From Streptomyces purpureus (GTDB lineage Bacteria; Actinomycetota; Actinomycetes; Streptomycetales; Streptomycetaceae), in contig NZ_BMQQ01000003.1 in assembly GCF_014648195.1 (NCBI RefSeq), positions 215,116 through 279,115 on the forward strand: a stretch of 64,000 bases of DNA, read 5' to 3'. The notes under the pieces are model-generated. The model searched no databases and was not told where the DNA came from. It saw only the letters and a program-made list of their open reading frames with translations. The translations under genes and the position numbers were made by a program. Within the stretch, counting starts at the first letter, position 1, and every line of letters starts with the position of its first letter. Below are positions 36,309-43,673 of the stretch, piece after piece.

Positions 36309-37277
36309 TCAGCTCAGCGTCACCTGGCGGTTGGTGAGGCCGCCGCGCGCCCGGCGCTCCTCCGCGGTCAGCGGCGCGTCCGAGGCGAGCGCGGTGGCGA
36401 GCCGCTCGGCGAACTCGGCCGCCGGCTTCTCGCACTCCTCCGCGCCCATCCCGGTCGGCAGGTCCCACACCGGCACCATCAGCCCGTGCGCCCGGAAGGA
36501 GCCGACGAGACGGGTCCCCTCGCCCAGCGACGACGTACCGGCGGCGTGCAGCCGCGCGAGCGCGTCGAGAAGCCGCTCCTCGGCGTGCGGCATGACCCAG
36601 CGCAGGTGGTTCTTCTCCGGGGTCTCGCACCAGTACGCGGAGTCCACGGAGGACAGCTTGACCGTGGGGATCGCGGCGGCGTTGGCCCGCTCCAGCGAAG
36701 CGGCCACCTCGGGGGTGGAGTTCTCCGCCGACTCCGGGATCCAGAACTCGAACCCGGAGTGGACGGTCGGCGCGAAACCGGCCTCCTTGTCCAGCAGATC
36801 CTGCAGCCGCGGACCGTCGGCGGCCGCCCGCTGCGCGGCGACGGGCGTGCCGGGCTCGGCGGTCAGCGCGCGCGTGAGGGTGTCCGCGAGGTCACGGCTG
36901 AGGTCGCCGGAGGAGGTGTCGTTCTGCAGCGCGAGCAGGACGGAACCGTCGTCGCGGCGCAGCGCGGGCCAGGCCATCGGCAGGACGGTGGCGAGCGTCA
37001 CCGACGGCACGCCCTCCGGGAGCCCGCCCTTCAGGGACAGCTCGGCGGTCGCGGCGGGCACCAGCTCGCGGAGCGCGACCCAGTCGCACTCGCCAGGCAG
37101 CCCCTCGAAGGGGCGCTGCACCAGCTCGGTCACGGCGTGGGCGGCCTCCCGGCCGTGGCACGCCTTGTAGCGGCGGCCCGAGCCGCACGGGCAGGGTTCG
37201 CGGGCACCCACCACGGCGATCTCGCCGTCCTTGAGCTGCGGCTTCCCGGCCTTGGTCTGGGGGCGCTTCTTGGCCAT
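36309..37277 (-). CDS. DUF5926-family protein with N-terminal SEC-C zinc motif
   Basis: The 322-residue cytosolic protein begins MAKKRPQTKAGKPQL, then carries a SEC-C type zinc finger CPCGSGRRYKACHG at about residues 28-45. The rest matches actinobacterial DUF5926 in layout, with the middle part containing GFEFWIPESAE and the end ERRARGGLTNRQVTLS. SEC-C motifs bind zinc and often mediate contacts with ribosomal or chaperone partners, but the role of this family is unknown. The ATG at 37277 is certain from the SEC-C position. There is no sign of membrane segments. Confidence 0.85.
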   Translation of the reverse strand: MAKKRPQTKAGKPQLKDGEIAVVGAREPCPCGSGRRYKACHGREAAHAVTELVQRPFEGLPGECDWVALRELVPAATAELSLKGGLPEGVPSVTLATVLPMAWPALRRDDGSVLLALQNDTSSGDLSRDLADTLTRALTAEPGTPVAAQRAAADGPRLQDLLDKEAGFAPTVHSGFEFWIPESAENSTPEVAASLERANAAAIPTVKLSSVDSAYWCETPEKNHLRWVMPHAEERLLDALARLHAAGTSSLGEGTRLVGSFRAHGLMVPVWDLPTGMGAEECEKPAAEFAERLATALASDAPLTAEERRARGGLTNRQVTLS

Positions 37278-37663
37278 GGTGTGGCTTTCTCCCGATTACG
37301 ACAGTGCTGTGTCGGGCGCGAGCCTAGCCGTAGGGAGCGGTCGCCGGTCGGCGTACGAGCCGATGGCTGGGGTGCGGATGGTGCGGGGAGCGGCGGAGGC
37401 GGGGCCGGGTGCCGGGTGGACCGGGCTGGGCCGGTCGGGCCGGGTGCCGGGTCCGGGTTCCACCCGGGGGCGGCGGGCGCTCGGCGGACCGGGCCGGGCC
37501 GAGGGTGCGTGGTGCGCCGGGGCGCGGGCGCTGGGGGACCGAGGGCCTTCGGGGGTCGCCGAAACGCCGGGCCTTGCTCCGAGCAGCCGGGCCGCGGTCG
37601 GGCGGGCCGGGATCCGGCCCCGCAGGGCCGCATGCGCCGGTCCCACCTGTTCGCGCCCCCGCC
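37278..37663. other. Gene-free G-rich spacer
   Basis: This 386-bp gap between two minus-strand genes is extremely rich in G runs on the plus strand (repeats of GCCGGGTGCCGGGTGG and GGGCCGGGCCGAGGG around 37395-37520). The open frames that cross it are composition artefacts. Several four-run G tracts could form G-quadruplexes on the plus strand. No terminator or RNA was recognised. Confidence 0.5.
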
Positions 37664-38182
37664 TCAGCTCTCGTACGGATCGTCGTAGGTGTCCAGGAAC
37701 TCGAACCCCGGGCCGGTGACGCGCGTAGCAAAATCGTCGCGGCGGTGCCCTTCCGTCACGACCACCCAGACCGTGACCTCGCCGGCCGCGCCGTCCCGTA
37801 CGCCCCAGTCCTGGGCGAGCGCGCTGATGATGTTCAGCCCGCGGCCACCGCGCGCGGTGACCGAGGGTGTGGCCGGAACAGGGCGGGTCGGGCCGCCTCC
37901 GTCCGTCACCTCGACCGTCAGGCCGCCCCGCTTGTCCAGCCGCCAGGCGGCACGGATGTCGCCGTCGCCCACATCGGCCCGGCCCAGCGGCCTGCCGTGC
38001 CGGCAGGCATTGCTGAGCAGTTCGGAAAGGATCAGTACCGCGTCGTCGACGACCGATTCGGACATGCCGCTGCGGCGCAGCTGCTCCCGCATACGGTGTC
38101 TTGCCTCACCCACGCCCGCAGGGCCATGGGGTACGGCCATGCTCGACGACGTGGGCACCTCCTGTGCCACCACCAACGCCAC
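37664..38182 (-). CDS. RsbW-like ATP-binding protein (anti-sigma factor type)
   Basis: The 172-residue protein is a stand-alone HATPase: N-box VLILSELLSNACRHG, G1 box VEVTDGGGPTRP and G2 box GGRGLNIISALAQDWG. It belongs to the large Streptomyces group of RsbW-like ATPases and is distinct from the one at 30333. The GTG at 38182 follows AAGGAGG with 8-nt spacing, which decides the start against a longer frame. No sigma-factor gene adjoins. The C terminus HRRDDFATRVTGPGFEFLDTYDDPYES extends beyond the ATPase fold. Confidence 0.86.
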   Translation of the reverse strand: MALVVAQEVPTSSSMAVPHGPAGVGEARHRMREQLRRSGMSESVVDDAVLILSELLSNACRHGRPLGRADVGDGDIRAAWRLDKRGGLTVEVTDGGGPTRPVPATPSVTARGGRGLNIISALAQDWGVRDGAAGEVTVWVVVTEGHRRDDFATRVTGPGFEFLDTYDDPYES

Positions 38183-38359
38183 CCCCGAGACCTCCTTCGC
38201 CCCACGCCACGGTGTGGATGCCCCAATGGACTGGACCGGAAACCGGCCAGTACGCCTCCGGTGACGCACTCGTGACGATCGAATACGGTCCGAACGCGCC
38301 GGGGCACACCCTGTTACCAGAGGGGCGGGTGTGACGCCGTGGGCGAGGGTTGGCGAGTG

Positions 38360-39166
38360 TTACAGGCGTCCCAGCTGGGTGAGGACCTGCTTCGGCCGGT
38401 TCGTGATGATCGCCTCGACGCCGAGCCGGGAGCAGAGCTCCACGTCTTCCGGTTCGTCCACGGTCCATACATGGACCTGGTGGCCGGCCTGCTGGAGGCG
38501 GAGGATCAGCGCGGGATGGTGACGGACGATCCGCATCGAGGGGCCGGCGATCCGGGCACCGGCCGGCAGCCTCGCGTCACGCAGTCTCGGGGTGACGAAC
38601 TGGGCCAGGTAGACCGTGGGCAGGGTGGGCGACGCCGCCGCGATCCGGTGCAGCGAACGCGCGGAGAAGCTCATGACGCGGACCGGCGAGCTGCCCGGCG
38701 CGGGGTCGGCGAGATTGAACCGCTTCAGCTGCTGGAGCAGCTTCTCCTCCACCTGTCCGGCCCAGCGGGTCGGGTGCTTGGTCTCGATGGCCAGCTCGAC
38801 GCGGCGGCCGGCGTCGGCCACCAGCTCCAGGAGCCGCTCCAGGGTCAGTACGGAGGTGAGCTCCGGGTCCCCCCGGTCCGGGCTCTCGCTGGAGTCCTCG
38901 CGCCCCTTCCAGGTGCCGAAGTCCAGCGCGGCGAGATCGGCGAGCTCCAGCGCGGAGACGGCTCCACGGCCGTTGGACGTACGGTTGACGCGGCGGTCGT
39001 GGACACAGACGAGATGACCGTCGGCCGTGAGCCGCACATCGCACTCGAGGGCGTCGGCGCCGTCCTCGATCGCTTTCATGTACGCGGCAAGGGTGTGTTC
39101 CGGCGCGTCCTCGGAGGCGCCTCGGTGGGCGACGACTTGAATCGTGTGCTGCCGTGCGTGGGTCAC
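38360..39166 (-). CDS. glpQ: Glycerophosphodiester phosphodiesterase
   Basis: The enzyme hydrolyses glycerophosphodiesters to glycerol-3-phosphate and an alcohol. The 268-residue TIM barrel has the catalytic histidine motif VVAHRGASEDAPEHTLAAY, the metal-binding DALECDVRLTADG and the second catalytic His in LVCVHD. A last strand carries VHVWTVDEPEDVE. There is no signal peptide, so it is cytoplasmic. The ATG at 39166 diverges from the HtrA-type gene. The symbol follows the family's general name; orthology with E. coli glpQ or ugpQ was not tested. Confidence 0.92.
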   Translation of the reverse strand: MTHARQHTIQVVAHRGASEDAPEHTLAAYMKAIEDGADALECDVRLTADGHLVCVHDRRVNRTSNGRGAVSALELADLAALDFGTWKGREDSSESPDRGDPELTSVLTLERLLELVADAGRRVELAIETKHPTRWAGQVEEKLLQQLKRFNLADPAPGSSPVRVMSFSARSLHRIAAASPTLPTVYLAQFVTPRLRDARLPAGARIAGPSMRIVRHHPALILRLQQAGHQVHVWTVDEPEDVELCSRLGVEAIITNRPKQVLTQLGRL

Positions 39167-39403
39167 GGCGTCATGGTGCCATTGGCGGATGGGACACCCC
39201 TACGGAGGTGTCCGTTCTGTCGGATATAAGGAATGAGGTCCGGACGCACAGCTCCCGCTTACAGTGGCCTGACGGCCAGTGGGAAAAGCTGACCGCAGAC
39301 GAGACTTCCGTCATCACTGTCCGTCGACCAGTGCGACGCCCGTACGGCGACCCGCACGACGACCAGTGCGACAACCTGTGCAGTGAACCGAGGAGAGAGA
39401 GCT

Positions 39404-40885
39404 GTGAGCACCGAGAACGAGGGCACGGCGGTTCCGGCGGACCCGACTGCCCCGTCCGCACCGCCTGCACCTCCCGTCCCTGCCGCCCCCGCCGTCCCCC
39501 CGGCGCCTCCCGCCTCGCCCGCGCCGTCGGCGCCCGCCGCTCCGGTCGAGTCCGCGGATCCTGCCGGGCCGGTGGCGGCCTCCGGGGCCGAGGAGCCCGC
39601 CACTGCGCCGATGCCGGTGACACCCCCCGCTCCGCACACCCAGGGCGGCGAAGGCTGGCCGCCGCCCCCGCCCGCACAGCCCGCGTACGCCGCAGGCGGC
39701 GCCGGGGGCCCCGTGTGGGGCGCGCCCCACACCGCCGCGGCTCCCCCGTCCCCGGGCCGCCGCGGCGGGCTGGTCGCGGCCGTTCTCGCGGCCGCACTGG
39801 TCGCGGGCGGCGTCGGCGGCGGCATCGGCTACTGGGCCGCCGAGCGTGGCGACAACGCGATCAGTTCGACCACGGTCTCCTCCGGAGACTCCCCGGCCGA
39901 CTTCAAGCGCGACCCCGGTACGGTCGCCGGCGTCGCCCACCAGGCGCTGCCGAGCGTGGTCACGATCAAGGCGAAGTCCGGTGGCGCCGACGGCGAGGGC
40001 GAGGGCGGTACGGGCACCGGCACCGGCTTCGTCTACGACAAGGAAGGCCACATCCTCACCAACAACCACGTGGTGGCCTCGGCGGCGGAGGGCGGCACGC
40101 TCTCGGCGACCTTCTCCGACGGCAAGACGTACGACGCGGAGGTCATCGGCCGGGCCCAGGGCTACGACGTCGCCGTGCTGAAGCTGAAGAAGGCGCCCGC
40201 AGGTCTGGCCCCGCTGCCGCTCGGCGACTCCGACAAGGTGGCCGTCGGCGACGCGACGATCGCGATCGGCGCCCCCTTCGGCCTGTCCAACACGGTCACC
40301 ACGGGCATCATCAGCGCCAAGAACCGCCCGGTCGCCTCCGGTGACGGCTCCGGCGCCAAGAACTCGTACATGAGCGCCCTGCAGACCGACGCCTCGATCA
40401 ACCCGGGCAACTCCGGCGGTCCGCTGCTCAACGCGCGCGGTGCGGTCATCGGCATCAACTCCGCGATCCAGTCGGCGGGCAACGGCTTCGGCCAGTCGCA
40501 GGCGGGCTCGATCGGTCTTGGCTTCGCGATCCCGGTGAACCAGGCGAAGAACGTCGCCGAGCAGCTGATCAAGACGGGACAGCCGGTGTACCCGGTCATC
40601 GGCGCGACGGTGAACATGACGGACAAGGGCGCCGGCGCCACCATCGCCGACCAGGGCGCGGGCGGCACACCGTCGGTCCCGGCCGGCGGCCCGGCGGCGA
40701 AGGCCGGTCTGAAGCCGGGCGACGTCATCGTCCGCTTCGGCGACAAGCAGATCGACAGCGGCCCGACCCTGATCAGCGAGATCTGGACCCACAAGCCGGG
40801 CGACACGGTCAAGCTGACCTACGAGCGCGGCGGCAAGGAATCCACGGTCGACGTCACCCTGGGCCAGCGCAAGGGCGACAGCTGA
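39404..40885 (+). CDS. HtrA/DegP-type membrane-anchored serine protease with PDZ domain
   Basis: The 493-residue protein starts with about 115 residues of Pro/Ala-rich cytoplasmic sequence. It is followed by one membrane helix (RRGGLVAAVLAAALVAGGVGGGIGYWAA), a trypsin-like protease domain and a C-terminal PDZ domain. The catalytic triad is visible: His in ILTNNHVVASA, Asp in GYDVAVLKL, and Ser in NPGNSGGPLLN. The PDZ domain contains AGLKPGDVIVRFGDKQI. It resembles actinobacterial PepD/HtrA quality-control proteases of the cell envelope. The GTG at 39404 is chosen after GAGGAGAGAG. The tRNA-Ser fragment begins 60 bp after its stop. Confidence 0.93.
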   Translation: MSTENEGTAVPADPTAPSAPPAPPVPAAPAVPPAPPASPAPSAPAAPVESADPAGPVAASGAEEPATAPMPVTPPAPHTQGGEGWPPPPPAQPAYAAGGAGGPVWGAPHTAAAPPSPGRRGGLVAAVLAAALVAGGVGGGIGYWAAERGDNAISSTTVSSGDSPADFKRDPGTVAGVAHQALPSVVTIKAKSGGADGEGEGGTGTGTGFVYDKEGHILTNNHVVASAAEGGTLSATFSDGKTYDAEVIGRAQGYDVAVLKLKKAPAGLAPLPLGDSDKVAVGDATIAIGAPFGLSNTVTTGIISAKNRPVASGDGSGAKNSYMSALQTDASINPGNSGGPLLNARGAVIGINSAIQSAGNGFGQSQAGSIGLGFAIPVNQAKNVAEQLIKTGQPVYPVIGATVNMTDKGAGATIADQGAGGTPSVPAGGPAAKAGLKPGDVIVRFGDKQIDSGPTLISEIWTHKPGDTVKLTYERGGKESTVDVTLGQRKGDS

Positions 40886-40905
40886 CCACCCACCACATGA
40901 CCGGA

Positions 40906-40911
40906 TAGGCT
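40906..40911 (+). promoter_or_regulatory. Promoter -10 before the tRNA-Ser fragment
   Basis: TAGGCT, 39 bp before the tRNA-like sequence, matches TAGGCT at 43458, 40 bp before the intact tRNA-Ser. An upstream CTGACC lies 18 bp away. The matching position suggests that both copies kept the promoter of the same tRNA gene. Confidence 0.5.
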
Positions 40912-40944
40912 GTCCCCGCGTCACCCCGACAGGGGGTGGAGCGG

Positions 40945-40988
40945 GGTGGGTTGCCCGAGCGGCCTATGGGAACGGTCTTGAAAACCGT
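40945..40988 (+). pseudogene. tRNA-Ser(TGA) 5' half-copy (candidate attachment-site remnant)
   Basis: The first 44 nt of tRNA-Ser(TGA) are repeated here with one mismatch (CCTATGGG against CCTAAGGG in the intact copy). Identity runs from GGTGGGTTGCCCGAGCGG through the anticodon arm ACGGTCTTGAAAACCGT and then stops. No variable arm, T-arm or acceptor 3' strand follows, so it cannot make a tRNA. It marks the left edge of a 2.5-kb islet that ends at the intact tRNA. Confidence 0.88.
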
Positions 40989-41057
40989 GATCAGGTTCGC
41001 CGTCGGATTCGGGTCGACCGCGCGAACATTCCGCAGCTGGGAAAGCTGCACTTGAGA

Positions 41058-41084
41058 GGGGCTGCCGAGCAGATCGGCAGCCCC
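41058..41084 (+). terminator. 11-bp terminator hairpin
   Basis: GGGGCTGCCGA pairs with TCGGCAGCCCC across GCAGA and is followed by TTCG. It lies 70 bp after the tRNA half-copy and would stop transcription from its promoter. Confidence 0.65.
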
Positions 41085-41327
41085 TTCGACGTGTCCGGCT
41101 GTCCGCGGTGTCCCACCTGGCTGCAGGGTGGATCAGTGTGTGTGGCCAGCTCGTGGCCACCCGGGGGCGGTCTGGAGTTCCCCGAATCGGCAGCAATCCC
41201 AGCGCCCGGCCCACCCCACTAGTGTGACTGAGCAGCAACTTTGACTGATAGTCATGTGCTGGTGAATGCCAAGACGAACGTAAGATCAGAGAGTTTGCTT
41301 CTTGATCAACTAGCGAAAGAGACTCTC

Positions 41328-41738
41328 GTGAGTTCTGGTATACGTGCGGCTGTCATCGGTGCAACCGCGGCCGCGATGCTCGGCCTGGGCACGGTTCCGG
41401 CATACGCGGGTGGTGCGACCTCATGCCCCAGTGACGGCTGGATCACCAAGGGGGGCCGGTGCACCAAGATGTCCAACGGCATCCTGTCCGCCTACACCAC
41501 CAATACGGGCAACTACATCAAGGTGAACTACTACCGCACGGGCGGCGGTGCCCTCACGGCAAAGCTTGGCTATGAGCGCCACAGTGCCAACAACTGGTGG
41601 GGGTTCCAGAACATGAACAGTGTGCCCTTCCACTACGAACAGTCCACGGGGCTCACCGCGAGCTGCAGCGCAATCATCGGCAAGCTCTACACCAGTGGTG
41701 GCGCTACCTACACGACGCCAGCCGCCCAGCCCTGCTAA
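41328..41738 (+). CDS. Small secreted protein of unknown function (islet)
   Basis: The 136-residue product has a signal peptide (SGIRAAVIGATAAAMLGLGTVPAYAGG). The mature domain has about 107 residues, is rich in Gly, Thr, Tyr and Asn, and has four cysteines (TSCPSDGWITKGGRC...ASCSAIIG...QPC) and an aromatic patch NNWWGFQNMNSVPFHY. It is not a family I recognise. GTG at 41328 is preferred over the ATG at 41241 because the signal peptide begins there. Base composition is clearly less GC-rich than the flanking core genes, and the gene lies inside the tRNA-flanked islet, so transfer is likely. A terminator follows. Confidence 0.72.
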   Translation: MSSGIRAAVIGATAAAMLGLGTVPAYAGGATSCPSDGWITKGGRCTKMSNGILSAYTTNTGNYIKVNYYRTGGGALTAKLGYERHSANNWWGFQNMNSVPFHYEQSTGLTASCSAIIGKLYTSGGATYTTPAAQPC

Positions 41739-41755
41739 AGGGCCGGCACGCTGCC

Positions 41756-41799
41756 AGGGCCTGCATCGCTCCTAGCCCGCTGGGGTCGATGCGGGCCCT
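41756..41799 (+). terminator. Terminator hairpin with 12-13 bp stem
   Basis: AGGGCCTGCATCG pairs with CGATGCGGGCCCT with one G-U pair over an 18-nt loop, and TTCC follows. It lies between the two islet genes, so they are separate transcripts or attenuated. Confidence 0.65.
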
Positions 41800-41820
41800 T
41801 CCTACGAACAGGCACCTTAA

Positions 41821-43179
41821 GTGATCAAAGCCGTCTTTCAGGACCATCTCGCCTTTCTCGCGTTCGCCATCTCCGTGACCCTCGTCGTCGGTGCTGCCGT
41901 GGGCCTCGCTACCGCCCGGCGCCTTGGTCGTGCACGCGGGGCTCTCTACGGGTTGTGGGCCTCCTCGACCATCGGGCCCATCTTTCTCACGACCTGGGGC
42001 GGGAGCGGGATCCTCACCTACCAGTGCAGCATCAACCCCGCTGTGACCGAGGCGTTGACGACGACGCAGGGGCAACTCAACGTCCTCCTCTTCGCCCCTT
42101 TCGGCCTGTTCGCGGTCCTGGCTACCCGACGGCCGTTGTTTGGTGCCCTAGGCGGTGTTCTGTTCACCGCGACGGTGGAGACCGCCCAGGCCACTCTCCT
42201 CTTCATCACCCGTCTCTGTGACACCGACGATCTGTTCACCAACACTGTTGGCGTCCTCATAGGCGCAGCCATGGGAGCCCTCATAGGCCGCAGAGTCAAC
42301 AACGGCAAGCCTCTTGATCAGATCGTGGTCCGGCGTGCTGCCATCTCCGGCGTCGCTACCTCGTTGCTCATCGCCTTGACGTGGGCCACGGCTATTGAGC
42401 CGGTGCGCGCTGTTCTGCCCACAGAGGCGCCTACGGCGAGCGCGCAGCACGTTCAGGCGCTCAACACGGCACTCAAGGAGGCGTTCAACGGCACCTACAC
42501 CGTCGACAAGGCGAACGTCCACAACAACATTGGCGGCCCCAGCACGATCAACGCGCCTCTGCCAGGGGGCTTTGCCGAGTTGACCTGGCCGGATCGCGAG
42601 AAGCTTACGGTCCACTTCACGCCGACTGGTCAGGGTGAGGGAACGCACGCCTACTGGATTCCGGGGGGCAGCCGCCCAGTGCGCACGGCGGAGGAGGCCC
42701 GCTCTGTAGCAACCGTCTTCGCTCAGCGCTATGCGCCCTGGGCGCTGCTCGACTCGAACGTCAAGGTCTGGCCGGTTGATTCAAGTGCGAAGGACCTCGG
42801 CTGGGTCGTCGAATGGCGCCGCTGGCAGGGCAAGCTTCTCATGCCGATGCGCCTGGACATCCTGATCGAACCGTCTGGCCGCATGACCGACCTCATCGCC
42901 CGACATGTCGATGACCCCACGCTCCCCCAGGCCGTCATTAGTGAGGACGTGGCATGGAAGAAGTTCGAAACCAGTCATCAGCTCAAGCCCGGCCAGAGCC
43001 AGCGTGAAAAGCCCGTCTACCTGGTCGAGCGGCACGGAGACGAGTGGCGAGTCCACTGGCGTCTGGCAGCCCGCAGAGGTGACACGTTGCTGTCGGCCAC
43101 GGTGGATGCCACTTCAGGTGACGTCCGGAACGCGGTAGAAGCTCCGGCTGGCGGCCAGCCTCCTGTTGCGAGAGGGTAA
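41821..43179 (+). CDS. VanZ-domain membrane protein with large extracytoplasmic domain (islet)
   Basis: The 452-residue protein starts with GTG. Residues 1-195 form a VanZ-like membrane domain with about five or six helices (NVLLFAPFGLFAVLATRR and LCDTDDLFTNTVGVLIGAAMGALIG match the VanZ D-x-x-x-N-x-x-G pattern). The remaining 255 residues are extracytoplasmic and include two PepSY-like stretches (EEARSVATVFAQRY; EDVAWKKFETSHQL). VanZ proteins are linked to glycopeptide tolerance through an unclear mechanism; the large outer domain makes this one unlike the short classical VanZ. Codon use is less GC-biased than in the core genes, in keeping with the islet. Confidence 0.8.
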   Translation: MIKAVFQDHLAFLAFAISVTLVVGAAVGLATARRLGRARGALYGLWASSTIGPIFLTTWGGSGILTYQCSINPAVTEALTTTQGQLNVLLFAPFGLFAVLATRRPLFGALGGVLFTATVETAQATLLFITRLCDTDDLFTNTVGVLIGAAMGALIGRRVNNGKPLDQIVVRRAAISGVATSLLIALTWATAIEPVRAVLPTEAPTASAQHVQALNTALKEAFNGTYTVDKANVHNNIGGPSTINAPLPGGFAELTWPDREKLTVHFTPTGQGEGTHAYWIPGGSRPVRTAEEARSVATVFAQRYAPWALLDSNVKVWPVDSSAKDLGWVVEWRRWQGKLLMPMRLDILIEPSGRMTDLIARHVDDPTLPQAVISEDVAWKKFETSHQLKPGQSQREKPVYLVERHGDEWRVHWRLAARRGDTLLSATVDATSGDVRNAVEAPAGGQPPVARG

Positions 43180-43264
43180 CGGTCCCTGAAGTCTGCGATC
43201 GGCTTTCTGGGACGGATACGGGTTGATGAGAGAGTATTTCCGCATCTCGGGGGAACCTCACGGT

Positions 43265-43342
43265 CTTCTCCGGGATGGTGTGCCGGATGCCTCGGCGACG
43301 TAGGAATTCGCGGACATGGCCGTTGCTGTATGCCTTGTCGGC
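43265..43342 (-). pseudogene. IS5-type transposase remnant
   Basis: The minus strand encodes ADKAYSNGHVREFLRRRG followed by IRHTIPEK, the typical catalytic-region sequence of IS5-family transposases (Asp of the DDE triad in DKAY). The conserved match is only about 26 residues. No start, upstream domain, final Glu region or terminal inverted repeats are visible, so this is a decayed fragment. Confidence 0.75.
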
Positions 43343-43497
43343 CGCAGGCCGCGGGCGGGGCCGGGGAGCCACTGGTCGTTTACGCGCCTTCTGCGGCCAG
43401 TCAATGGACCTGTGGCCACCCTCTGGCCGGGCCACCCCGCCCGGTGCGCCCAGCCGGTAGGCTGTAGCCCGCTCCGCAGCAGGCGAAGTGGGGCGCA

Positions 43498-43582
43498 GGT
43501 GGGTTGCCCGAGCGGCCTAAGGGAACGGTCTTGAAAACCGTCGTGGCGCGAGTCACCGTGGGTTCAAATCCCACACCCACCG
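43498..43582 (+). tRNA. tRNA-Ser (anticodon TGA)
   Basis: A complete class II tRNA of 85 nt. Acceptor GGTGGGT pairs with ACCCACC, the discriminator is G, the anticodon stem-loop is ACGGT-CTTGAAA-ACCGT and the variable arm is GTGGCGCGAGTCAC-like. CCA is not encoded. The -10 like TAGGCT lies 40 bp upstream at 43458, and a T-tract terminator lies at 43611-43644. Confidence 0.97.
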
Positions 43583-43610
43583 CGTGCCGGTCAGCATGAG
43601 TGCTGGTCGT

Positions 43611-43644
43611 AAGGGGTGCTCCTGAAAAGGGGCGCCCCTTTTTC
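43611..43644 (+). terminator. Rho-independent terminator of tRNA-Ser(TGA)
   Basis: AAGGGGTGCTCC pairs with GGGGCGCCCCTT (two G-U pairs) over TGAAAA, followed by TTT. This is one of the few canonical T-tailed terminators in the window. Confidence 0.85.
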
Positions 43645-43673
43645 GTCGTTCCGGCCGTGCCGCGGCGGGGAGT

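Noticed and set aside
40945..41040. A second complete tRNA-Ser gene
   Set aside because: Identity to the intact tRNA ends at the anticodon arm. There is no T-arm or acceptor 3' strand, so it cannot fold as a tRNA.
42983..43435. A full 150-residue minus-strand gene around the transposase motif
   Set aside because: Only about 26 residues match a transposase. The rest overlaps the VanZ-domain gene end and the region before tRNA-Ser and shows no similarity.
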